Source of the DNA: Thalassobius vesicularis
GTDB lineage: Bacteria > Pseudomonadota > Alphaproteobacteria > Rhodobacterales > Rhodobacteraceae
NCBI RefSeq assembly: GCF_004799325.1
Contig: NZ_SSMD01000003.1
Coordinates: 372,001-436,000, forward strand
Reading direction: 5' to 3'
DNA: 64,000 nucleotides
The translations under genes were made by a program, and so were the position numbers. The notes beneath the pieces were generated by a model. It searched no databases and was not told the origin of the DNA. It worked only from the letters and a program-made list of their open reading frames with translations. This document shows positions 18,965-26,237 of this stretch, one piece after another; positions within the stretch are counted from its first letter, which is position 1; every line of letters starts with the position of its first letter.

Positions 18965-20992
18965 ATGACCGACCCTCTCGTGATTTTCACCCCCTCCGGC
19001 AAACGCGGCCGTTTTCCTGTTGGCACCCCGGTGCTGACCGCCGCCCGCCAGCTGGGCGTCGATCTGGATTCCGTCTGCGGCGGGCGCGGCATCTGCTCGA
19101 AATGCCAGATCACGCCCTCCTACGGTGAATTCCCCAAGCACGGCGTCACCGTCGCCGACACCGCCCTGTCCGACTGGAACAGCGTCGAGCAACGCTACCA
19201 AGACAAGCGCGGCCTGAAATCCGGCCGCCGTCTGGGCTGTCAGGCCACCATTCAGGGCGATGTTGTCATCGACGTCCCGCCCGAGTCGCAGGTCCACAAG
19301 CAGGTGATCCGCAAGGCCGCGACCGCCCGCGCCATCACGATGGACCCCGCCACGCGCCTCTACTTTATCGAGGTCGCCCAGCCCGACATGCACACCCCCA
19401 CCGGCGATTTCGAGCGTCTGAAACGCGCCCTCCGCGACCAATGGCAGATCGAAGATTTGCGCGCCGACCTGACCATCCTCTCGAAACTCCAGCCGACCCT
19501 GCGCAAGGGCAACTGGCAGGTCACCGTCGCGCTGCACCACGACCACCACAAAGGCCCCGCACGGATCACCGAAATCTGGCCCGGCCTGCACGAAAACGGC
19601 CTTTACGGTCTGGCGATTGATCTCGGCTCCACCACCATCGCCGCCCACCTGTGCGACCTGCAAACCGGCGAGGTCATCGCCTCCTCCGGCCTGATGAACC
19701 CGCAGATCCGCTTTGGCGAAGACCTGATGAGCCGCGTCTCCTACGCCATGATGAACCCCGGCGGCGACCGCGAGATGACGGCCGCCGTGCGCAGCGCGCT
19801 GAACGATCTGGCCACCTCGCTGGCGCAAGAGGCGCAGATCGACCCCGCGCTGCTGGTCGAGGCGACCTTCGTCTGCAACCCCGTCATGCACCACCTGCTG
19901 CTGGGCATCGACCCGGTGGAACTCGGCCAGGCGCCCTTTGCGCTGGCCACCTCCGACAGCCTGTCGCTGCCCGCGTCGCAGCTGGACCTGACCGCCCTGA
20001 ACCCGCGCGCGCAGATCTACGTTCTGCCCTGTATCGCGGGCCATGTGGGGGCTGACGCCGCCGCCGTCGCCCTATCCGAAGAACCCAACAAATCCAAAGA
20101 CCTGGCGCTCATTGTTGATGTTGGTACCAACGCCGAGATCCTGCTGGGCAACGAAACCCGCGTGCTGGCTTGCTCCTCTCCCACCGGCCCGGCCTTCGAG
20201 GGCGCGCAGATCAGCTCCGGCCAGCGCGCCGCCCCCGGCGCGATCGAGCGGATCGAGATCGACCCCATCACCAAAGACCCCCGCTTCCGCATCATCGGTG
20301 TGGACATGTGGTCCGACGACCCCGCCTTTGCCGCCGCTGCTGCCGCCACCGGCATCACCGGCATCTGCGGCTCGGGCATCATCGAAGCCGTGGCCGAACT
20401 GCGCATGGCGGGCCTGCTGGACCCCTCGGGCCTGATCGGCTCGGCCGAGCAAACCGGCACCCCGCGTTGCATCCCGCAGGGCCGCACCCATGCCTACGTG
20501 ATCTGGGACGGCACCGCCGAGGGCGGCCCCCTGATCACCGTCACCCAAGGCGACATCCGCGCCATCCAGCTGGCCAAGTCCGCGCTGTATGCGGGCGCGC
20601 GCCTGCTGATGGATGAAATGGGCGTCGACAAGGTGGATCGCGTCGTTCTGGCAGGTGCATTCGGCGCCCATATCAGCGCCAAGCACGCGCTGGTGCTGGG
20701 CATGATCCCCGACGTCCCGCTGGACCGCGTCCAAAGCGCGGGCAACGCCGCCGGCACCGGCGCGCGCATCGCCCTGTGCAACATCGCCGCCCGCGCCGAG
20801 ATCGAGCAGACCGTGCACCAGATCACCAAGATCGAAACCGCGATCGAGCCGCGCTTTCAGGAACATTTCGTCGCCGCCAACGCGATCCCGCACGCGACCG
20901 ACCCGTTCCCCGAGCTCAGCCAGATCGTCACCCTGCCGCAGGTCAGTTTCAACACCAAGGGCCAAGAGCCGGGCCGCCGCCGCCGTCGCTAG
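18965..20992 (+). CDS. RACo-type activator: ASKHA ATPase with N-terminal [2Fe-2S] ferredoxin domain
   Basis: 675 residues from the ATG at 18965 (CAGGACTG upstream). Residues 1-100 are a plant-type ferredoxin domain with cluster cysteines C38, C44, C47 and C92 (CGGRGICSKC, LGC). The rest is the DUF4445/ASKHA ATPase (GLAIDLGSTTIAAHLCDLQTGEV, VDVGTNAEILLG, VVLAGAFGAHISAKHALVLGM). Proteins of this form reductively reactivate oxidised Co(II) corrinoid proteins in methyltransfer systems. No corrinoid protein is adjacent. The MttB-family methyltransferase at 54-55.5 kb is the likely functional partner, which is an inference. The C-terminus ends in five arginines. Confidence 0.85.
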   Translation: MTDPLVIFTPSGKRGRFPVGTPVLTAARQLGVDLDSVCGGRGICSKCQITPSYGEFPKHGVTVADTALSDWNSVEQRYQDKRGLKSGRRLGCQATIQGDVVIDVPPESQVHKQVIRKAATARAITMDPATRLYFIEVAQPDMHTPTGDFERLKRALRDQWQIEDLRADLTILSKLQPTLRKGNWQVTVALHHDHHKGPARITEIWPGLHENGLYGLAIDLGSTTIAAHLCDLQTGEVIASSGLMNPQIRFGEDLMSRVSYAMMNPGGDREMTAAVRSALNDLATSLAQEAQIDPALLVEATFVCNPVMHHLLLGIDPVELGQAPFALATSDSLSLPASQLDLTALNPRAQIYVLPCIAGHVGADAAAVALSEEPNKSKDLALIVDVGTNAEILLGNETRVLACSSPTGPAFEGAQISSGQRAAPGAIERIEIDPITKDPRFRIIGVDMWSDDPAFAAAAAATGITGICGSGIIEAVAELRMAGLLDPSGLIGSAEQTGTPRCIPQGRTHAYVIWDGTAEGGPLITVTQGDIRAIQLAKSALYAGARLLMDEMGVDKVDRVVLAGAFGAHISAKHALVLGMIPDVPLDRVQSAGNAAGTGARIALCNIAARAEIEQTVHQITKIETAIEPRFQEHFVAANAIPHATDPFPELSQIVTLPQVSFNTKGQEPGRRRRR

Positions 20993-21088
20993 CGCGTCCA
21001 TTCACAAGTTAAACACCGTAGGTTTCCTGTCTGGCCTTTGCGTGCGCAGCATGATAGCGCCAACAGGTAACCACACAGGACGTTTTCC

Positions 21089-22297
21089 ATGACTTCGCCC
21101 CGCGCGCTGTCCCGTGTCGAGTTCATCGCCCTTCTGGCCATGCTCTTCGCCACGGTCGCCTTTTCGATCGACTCGATGCTGCCCGCCCTGCCGACCATCG
21201 CGCAGGAAATCAGCCCCGACGACATCAACCGCGCGCAGCTGATCCTGACCAGTTTTGTCCTTGGCATGGGGGTCGGCACCTTCTTTACCGGCCCGCTGTC
21301 CGACACGTTCGGACGCAAGCCGATCATTCTGGGCGGGGCCGCGCTCTACATCACCGGGGCCGCCGCCGCCTATTTCGCCCAAGGGCTGGAGCTGCTTCTG
21401 GTTGCCCGCTTCCTGCAGGGCCTGGGTGCCGCCGGTCCGCGCATTGTCGGCCTCGCCATCGTGCGCGACCTCTACTCGGGGCGCGAAATGGCCCGCATCA
21501 TGTCCTTCGTGATGATGGTCTTCACGCTGATCCCCGCCGTCGCCCCGCTGATCGGATCGGGCATCATCGCGCTGGCGGGATGGCGCGGCATTTTCCTGGC
21601 CTTCATCCTGTTCGCGCTGTTCTCGGCCTCGTGGCTGGCCCTGCGCCAACCTGAATCCCTGCCCATCGACAAACGCCGCCCGCTGCGCCTCAGCACCATG
21701 TGGGCCGCAGTCCGCGAAATGTTCGCCCACCCCACCGTCCGCCTGTCGATCCTGGCGCAGACGCTGTGCTTTTCGCTGCTGTTCATGTCGATCACGCTGA
21801 TCCAGCCGATTTTTGACATCACCTTTGGCCGGGCCGAGGGCTTTCCCTACTGGTTCGCCGGCATGGCACTGGTCTCGGGCTCGGCCAGCCTGCTGAACGC
21901 CGCGCTGGTGATGCGTTTCGGGATGCGCCGTCTGGCCACCACCGCCCTTGGCGCGCAGGCCGTGCTGTCGACGCTGATGACGCTGGCATGGCTCTCCGGG
22001 GCGTTCGAGGGCGCGATGTTCTACGTCTTCCTCGTCTGGATGACCTCGGTCTTCTTCCAGACAGGCCTGACGCTGGGCAACCTCAACGCCATCACGATGG
22101 AGCCGATGGGCCATATCGCCGGCATGGCCGCCAGCGTCTCGGGCGCCGTCGCCACCGTGTTCGCCGCCGCCCTGGCCATCCCCGTGGGCCTCAGCTTCAC
22201 CTCGACTCCGCTGCCGCTGTCGATCGGGATCGGCTGCGCCTCGTTCTGCGCTTTCCTGGTTTTGCTGCACATGCGGCGGGTCGAACAAAGGCTCTGA
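21089..22297 (+). CDS. Bcr/CflA-family multidrug efflux MFS transporter
   Basis: 402 residues with about twelve hydrophobic segments. The MFS loop 2-3 motif reads GPLSDTFGRKPIILGG. The N-terminus (ALLAMLFATVAFSIDSMLPALP) and FLQGLGAAGPRIVGLAIVRDLY match the Bcr/CflA drug:proton antiporters. Substrate unknown. It stands alone between the corrinoid activator and icd. Confidence 0.88.
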   Translation: MTSPRALSRVEFIALLAMLFATVAFSIDSMLPALPTIAQEISPDDINRAQLILTSFVLGMGVGTFFTGPLSDTFGRKPIILGGAALYITGAAAAYFAQGLELLLVARFLQGLGAAGPRIVGLAIVRDLYSGREMARIMSFVMMVFTLIPAVAPLIGSGIIALAGWRGIFLAFILFALFSASWLALRQPESLPIDKRRPLRLSTMWAAVREMFAHPTVRLSILAQTLCFSLLFMSITLIQPIFDITFGRAEGFPYWFAGMALVSGSASLLNAALVMRFGMRRLATTALGAQAVLSTLMTLAWLSGAFEGAMFYVFLVWMTSVFFQTGLTLGNLNAITMEPMGHIAGMAASVSGAVATVFAAALAIPVGLSFTSTPLPLSIGIGCASFCAFLVLLHMRRVEQRL

Positions 22298-22327
22298 GCG
22301 GAAATTCAGCACCCTTCCGCCGATCCG

Positions 22328-22343
22328 GTATGCAATTGCATAC
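22328..22343. promoter_or_regulatory. 16-base perfect palindrome upstream of icd (candidate operator)
   Basis: GTATGCAATTGCATAC is a perfect inverted repeat, 70 bases before the icd start and 31 bases after the MFS stop. AT content rises locally against a GC-rich background, and TACAAT overlaps its right end. The size and symmetry are those of a dimeric repressor site; the regulator is not identifiable here. Confidence 0.5.
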
Positions 22344-22412
22344 AATATCTTGATCTCCTCCCCGAATCCCTCCAATAGGGCGCTGTAACGCGCTTTCGGA
22401 GGGACCCCGCCC

Positions 22413-23627
22413 ATGTCGAAGATCAAAGTTGCCAACCCCATCGTCGAAATGGACGGCGATGAAATGACCCGCATCATCTGGCAGTTCATCAAGGATAAAC
22501 TGATCCTGCCCTACCTGGACCTGGACCTGCTCTATTACGATCTCGGCATCGAAGAGCGTGACCGCACCAACGACCAGATCACCATTGACGCGGCCGAGAA
22601 AACCAAAGAGGTCGGCGTCGCCGTCAAATGCGCCACCATCACCCCCGATGAACAACGGGTCGAGGAATTCGGCCTGAAACAGATGTGGAAATCGCCCAAC
22701 GGCACCATCCGCAACATCCTGGGCGGCGTGGTGTTTCGCAAACCCATCATCTGCCGCAACGTGCCCCGCCTCGTGCCCGGCTGGACCCGCCCCATCGTGA
22801 TCGGCCGACACGCCTTTGGTGACCAGTACAAGGCGACCGACTTCACCTTCCCCGGCCCCGGCAAACTGACGATGAAATTCGTGGGCGAAGACGGCACCGT
22901 GATCGAGCGTGACGTCTACGACGCCCCCTCGGCCGGCGTGTTCCAGTCGATGTACAACCTAGATGCGTCGATCATCGACTTCGCCCGCGCCTCGCTGAAC
23001 TACGGCCTGACACTGGGCTGGCCGGTCTACCTGTCAACCAAGAACACCATCCTCAAAGCCTATGACGGCCGCTTCAAGGACCTGTTCCAAAAGGTCTACG
23101 AGGAAGAGTTTGCCGAGAAATTCAAGGAAAAGGGCATCTGGTACGAACACCGCCTGATCGACGACATGGTCGCCTGCTGCCTGAAATGGAACGGCGGCTT
23201 CGTCTGGGCGTGCAAGAACTACGACGGCGACGTGCAATCCGACACCGTGGCACAGGGCTTTGGCAGCCTCGGCCTGATGACCTCGCAACTGATGACGCCG
23301 GACGGCCGCATCGTCGAGGCCGAAGCCGCCCACGGCACCGTCACCCGCCACTACCGCCAGCACCAGAAGGGCGAGCAAACCTCGACCAACTCGATCGCTT
23401 CGATCTTCGCCTGGACCGGCGGGCTGAAACACCGCGCCAAACTGGATGACAACGCCCAGCTGATGAAATTCGCCACCACCCTGGAACAGGTCGTCGTGGA
23501 CACGGTCGAGTCCGGCTACATGACCAAGGACCTGGCCTTGCTGGTCGGCCCCAACCAGGGCTGGCTCAGCACGATGGGCTTCCTCGAAAAGGTCGATCAG
23601 AACCTGAACAAGGCGCTGGCAGCCTAA
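22413..23627 (+). CDS. icd: NADP-dependent isocitrate dehydrogenase (eukaryotic-type)
   Basis: 404 residues, matching the homodimeric eukaryotic-like class rather than the E. coli type: [20 protein letters not shown], the substrate loop [48 protein letters not shown] and [20 protein letters not shown]. It converts isocitrate to 2-oxoglutarate, making NADPH and the carbon skeleton for ammonium assimilation, the metabolite that feeds nitrogen sensing. A terminator follows. Confidence 0.96.
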   Translation: MSKIKVANPIVEMDGDEMTRIIWQFIKDKLILPYLDLDLLYYDLGIEERDRTNDQITIDAAEKTKEVGVAVKCATITPDEQRVEEFGLKQMWKSPNGTIRNILGGVVFRKPIICRNVPRLVPGWTRPIVIGRHAFGDQYKATDFTFPGPGKLTMKFVGEDGTVIERDVYDAPSAGVFQSMYNLDASIIDFARASLNYGLTLGWPVYLSTKNTILKAYDGRFKDLFQKVYEEEFAEKFKEKGIWYEHRLIDDMVACCLKWNGGFVWACKNYDGDVQSDTVAQGFGSLGLMTSQLMTPDGRIVEAEAAHGTVTRHYRQHQKGEQTSTNSIASIFAWTGGLKHRAKLDDNAQLMKFATTLEQVVVDTVESGYMTKDLALLVGPNQGWLSTMGFLEKVDQNLNKALAA

Positions 23628-23648
23628 CCCCGCCGCCCGCGCTTTCCC

Positions 23649-23682
23649 GGCCCCGCCATCCCCCTTTGGCGGGGCCGTTCTG
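23649..23682 (+). terminator. Terminator of icd
   Basis: GGCCCCGCC (23649-23657) and GGCGGGGCC (23668-23676) pair perfectly, followed by a T-rich tract (GTTCTGTTT). Confidence 0.75.
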
Positions 23683-23720
23683 TTTGCTGCAGCGCAGTAC
23701 TCGTGAACACGTCACGCCAT

Positions 23721-23815
23721 GAGTATTTGGATCAGAAAGAAACCCAAAGACGGGATCGCAAACCAAGGCGGCGGTTTTCAAAACCACCTGCTGCTTCTTT
23801 CTGATAAAAATACTC
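23721..23815. repeat. Inverted pair of dispersed repeats, copies C and D
   Basis: Copy C (23721-23741, plus) reads GAGTATTTGG, then ATCAGAAAGAA. Copy D (23791-23815, minus) reads GAGTATTTTT, then ATCAGAAAGAAGCAG. The arms differ by two bases over 21 and would fold into a long stem. The 49-base interior contains GGTTTT-C-AAAACC. The element fills the gap between icd and the YitT-like gene, 39 bases after the icd terminator. Confidence 0.8.
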
Positions 23816-23882
23816 AAATCCGACGACTTGTCGCGCGCACCACATCTGGCCCCTCCCGCCGCGTTGCGGCATTCTGTGCGGC

Positions 23883-24500
23883 ATGAGCACCACCGACTCG
23901 CCCAGCCCCCGCAAACACGGCCCAACGGCAGACGCCCAGGGCCTTATCTTCGGCACCACGATGGCCGCCGCGGCCATGGTGATCCTGACCCATCTGGGGC
24001 TGGTCACCGGCCAGACGGCGGGCCTGGCCGTACTGTTGTCGTACATCACCGGCTACAGCTTCGGCGCCGTGTTTTTCGTGGTGAACCTGCCCTTTTACTG
24101 GCTGGCCTTCCGACGCATGGGCCTGGTGTTCACGCTGAAAACCTTTGCTGCCGTGGGTTTGCTGTCGGTCACTTCGACGCTAATCCCAGATTATTTCCAG
24201 ATCGGATACGTCAACCCCGCCGTCGGTGCCATCCTGTTCGGCATGATGTCGGGTGCCGGTCTGCTGGCCCTGTTCCGCCACGGTGCCTCTTTGGGCGGCG
24301 TCGGCATCCTCGCGCTCTACCTGCAGGACAAAACCGGCTTTCGCGCCGGCTACACCCAGTTGCTGTTCGACGCGGGCGTCTTTACGCTGGCGCTGTTCAT
24401 CCTGGACATGCCCGCACTTCTCTACTCGCTCTTGGGCGCGCTGGTGGTGAACCTGACCATCGCCATCAACCATCGAAAGGACTGGTACGTCGCGACCTGA
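23883..24500 (+). CDS. YitT-family membrane protein
   Basis: 205 residues with about five or six hydrophobic helices: GLIFGTTMAAAAMVILTHLG, GLAVLLSYITGYSFGAVFFVVNLPFYW, FAAVGLLSVTSTLIP, GAILFGMMSGAGLLALFRHG. Glycine-rich GGVGILALYLQDKTGFRAGYTQLLFD is typical of the YitT/YvjA family of inner-membrane proteins without a known function. It is separated from the SMR transporter gene by six bases and is likely in one transcript with it. Confidence 0.75.
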   Translation: MSTTDSPSPRKHGPTADAQGLIFGTTMAAAAMVILTHLGLVTGQTAGLAVLLSYITGYSFGAVFFVVNLPFYWLAFRRMGLVFTLKTFAAVGLLSVTSTLIPDYFQIGYVNPAVGAILFGMMSGAGLLALFRHGASLGGVGILALYLQDKTGFRAGYTQLLFDAGVFTLALFILDMPALLYSLLGALVVNLTIAINHRKDWYVAT

Positions 24501-24506
24501 GCCGCA

Positions 24507-24839
24507 ATGCAAACCTATCTCATCCTCTTCCTGGCCATCGTCGCCGAGACCATCGGCACGACCGCCCTTCAGGCCAGCCAGCAATTCAGCCGCCTGGGCC
24601 CGTCCGCCCTCGTCATCGCGGCTTACGGAGTCAGCTTCTGGCTGCTCTCCCTCACCCTGAAAACCATGCCCGTCGGCATCGTCTACGCGATCTGGAGCGG
24701 AACCGGCATCGTCCTCATCGCCCTGATCGGCCTCGCCGTGTTCGGCCAACGCCTGGACCTGCCTGCCATCCTTGGCATGGGCCTGATCCTCAGCGGCATT
24801 CTGGTCATCCACCTGTTCTCAGCCACCGCGCCGCATTGA
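24507..24839 (+). CDS. Small multidrug resistance (SMR/EmrE-type) transporter
   Basis: 110 residues, four transmembrane helices, with the membrane-embedded proton/substrate glutamate at E14 (AIVAETIGTTAL). GIVYAIWSGTGIVLIALIGLAVFGQ is the conserved helix 3 segment. These proteins work as antiparallel dimers exchanging protons for cationic compounds. It follows the YitT-family gene closely and ends at a bidirectional terminator. Confidence 0.9.
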   Translation: MQTYLILFLAIVAETIGTTALQASQQFSRLGPSALVIAAYGVSFWLLSLTLKTMPVGIVYAIWSGTGIVLIALIGLAVFGQRLDLPAILGMGLILSGILVIHLFSATAPH

Positions 24840-24844
24840 AAAAA

Positions 24845-24870
24845 GCCCCCGAAGGGGCCTTCTTCTTTTT
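24845..24870 (+). terminator. Bidirectional terminator between SMR and DUF2218 genes
   Basis: GCCCC (24845-24849) and GGGGC (24854-24858) with a CGAA loop, followed by a T-rich tract on the plus strand; on the minus strand the hairpin runs into TTTTTT. It serves both convergent genes, and its right flank is part of the 28-base repeat. Confidence 0.75.
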
Positions 24871-24886
24871 CCAAATATCCCGGGGG
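24859..24886 (-). repeat. 28-base repeat variant 2, copy G
   Basis: On the minus strand this reads CCCCCGGGATATTTGG, then AAAAAGAAGAAG. The identical 28 bases occur at 58805-58832. Its core resembles the 26-base dispersed repeat (GAGTATTTGG, then CAGAAAGAAG), suggesting one family. Confidence 0.85.
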
Positions 24887-24887
24887 T

Positions 24888-24908
24888 GAAGGGGGCAGCG
24901 CCCCCTTC
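24888..24908 (-). terminator. Perfect nine-base hairpin after the DUF2218 gene
   Basis: GAAGGGGGC and GCCCCCTTC enclose a three-base loop directly after the DUF2218 stop and before repeat copy G. A comparable hairpin lies in the same place relative to copy H after guaA. Confidence 0.6.
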
Positions 24909-24910
24909 GG

Positions 24911-25195
24911 TCAGCCGTCCCAGTGCATCGCCTCGAATCCTTCGCGGAAGGCAAAGCGCGCCAGGTGCTTGTCGATCACCATATGCGCGCGCTCCAGCAG
25001 CGCCGGGTCCTCGTACTCGAACCGCACGATCAGCCCCTCTGCATCCGCCGTCATGTAGGCGGTGCCGAAATCGAAGGCACAGGTGCCCTCGGTCTCGGTA
25101 AAGCTGACCTCGCGCTTGTGGCCGAAGTGCTTGCACAGCTGTTGCAGAAACTTGGACCCGTTCGGCGTGGCGAATTTGCCTGTGGTGACGTTCAT
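24911..25195 (-). CDS. DUF2218 family protein
   Basis: 94 residues, the family length. Recognisable segments are TPNGSKFLQQLCKHFGHK, CAFDFGTAYMTADAEGLIVRFEYEDPALLERAHMVIDKHLARFAFREGF and the ending HWDG. DUF2218 proteins are small alpha/beta proteins without a proven function, sometimes encoded near iron or siderophore genes, which is not the case here. Confidence 0.85.
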   Translation of the reverse strand: MNVTTGKFATPNGSKFLQQLCKHFGHKREVSFTETEGTCAFDFGTAYMTADAEGLIVRFEYEDPALLERAHMVIDKHLARFAFREGFEAMHWDG

Positions 25196-25274
25196 GCGCG
25201 CATTCCTTATCTGATTATTTCAGTCAAGTATCACGCAGAACGCCAAAATCAAGGGTATTCCCCCCAATCCCCCC

Positions 25275-26153
25275 TCAGGATTTGTCCATCACCCGCAGCC
25301 GCTTGATCAGGCTCGAGGTATCCCAGCGCGCGCCGCCCAGTTTCTGCACGTCCTTGTAGAACTGGTCGACAAGTGCGGTCACCGGCAGGCTGGCCTCGAT
25401 CTCGTCCGCCGTACGCAGGCAGATGCCCAGATCCTTGCGCATCCAGTCCACCGCGAAGCCGTGGTTGAATTCGTCGTCCAGCATGGTCTTGTAGCGGTTC
25501 ACCATCTGCCAGCTGCCAGCTGCGCCGCCGCCGATCACCTCGACCACCGCGCGCCCGTCCAGACCGGCCTTCTCGGCGAAGTGCAGCCCTTCGGACAGGC
25601 CCTGCACCAGGCCCGCGATGCAGATCTGGTTCACCATCTTGCACATCTGGCCCATGCCGCTTTCGCCCAGGCGTTTGCACATCTTGGCATAGGCGTCGAT
25701 GATCGGTTCGGCCGCCGCATAGGCCGCCTCTTCGCCGCCGCACATCACCACCAGCTGGCCGTTCTCAGCCCCCGCCTGACCGCCCGAGACCGGCGCGTCC
25801 ACGAACGCGACACCCGCCTCGGCCGCCACGCCGTGCAGCTCGCGCGTGACCGCCGCCGACACCGTGGTGTGATCGACAAAGATCGCGCCCTTGGCCATGC
25901 CCGCGAACGCCCCGTCCTCGCCCAGACAGACCGAGCGCAAATCGTCGTCGTTCCCGACACACGCCATCACGAAATCGCATCCCGCCGCGGCCTCGCGCGG
26001 GGTCAGCCCCATGCCGCCACCATGCTGGGCCACCCATTGTTCGGCCTTGGCCGCGGTGCGGTTATAGACCACCACCTCGTGCCCGGCCTTCGCCAGATGG
26101 CCCGCCATCGGATAGCCCATCACCCCCAGGCCCAGAAACGCCACTTTTGCCAT
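25275..26153 (-). CDS. 3-Hydroxyisobutyrate dehydrogenase-family NAD(P)-dependent oxidoreductase
   Basis: 292 residues from the ATG at 26153, with GGGGAG upstream; the frame is open further 5' but without such a site. Rossmann loop GLGVMGYPMA (8-17), substrate-binding DAPVSGGQAGAENGQL (119-134) and the catalytic lysine K172 in GQMCKMVNQ are all present. Members reduce or oxidise beta-hydroxyacids such as 3-hydroxyisobutyrate or tartronate semialdehyde; which one applies is open. Divergent from the penicillin acylase gene. Confidence 0.88.
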   Translation of the reverse strand: MAKVAFLGLGVMGYPMAGHLAKAGHEVVVYNRTAAKAEQWVAQHGGGMGLTPREAAAGCDFVMACVGNDDDLRSVCLGEDGAFAGMAKGAIFVDHTTVSAAVTRELHGVAAEAGVAFVDAPVSGGQAGAENGQLVVMCGGEEAAYAAAEPIIDAYAKMCKRLGESGMGQMCKMVNQICIAGLVQGLSEGLHFAEKAGLDGRAVVEVIGGGAAGSWQMVNRYKTMLDDEFNHGFAVDWMRKDLGICLRTADEIEASLPVTALVDQFYKDVQKLGGARWDTSSLIKRLRVMDKS

Positions 26154-26237
26154 GTCACACTCCCCTTGCGTTTGTATTCCCCCTGTTTTGTGGCTAGCTA
26201 ACGGCGCAAAGGCAAGGGCGAACAGGGACTCAGCGCA

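Noticed and set aside
17672-20044. Long minus-strand frame across the agmatinase and corrinoid-activator genes
   Set aside because: It runs through two well supported plus-strand genes and a repeat, with no homology-like features.
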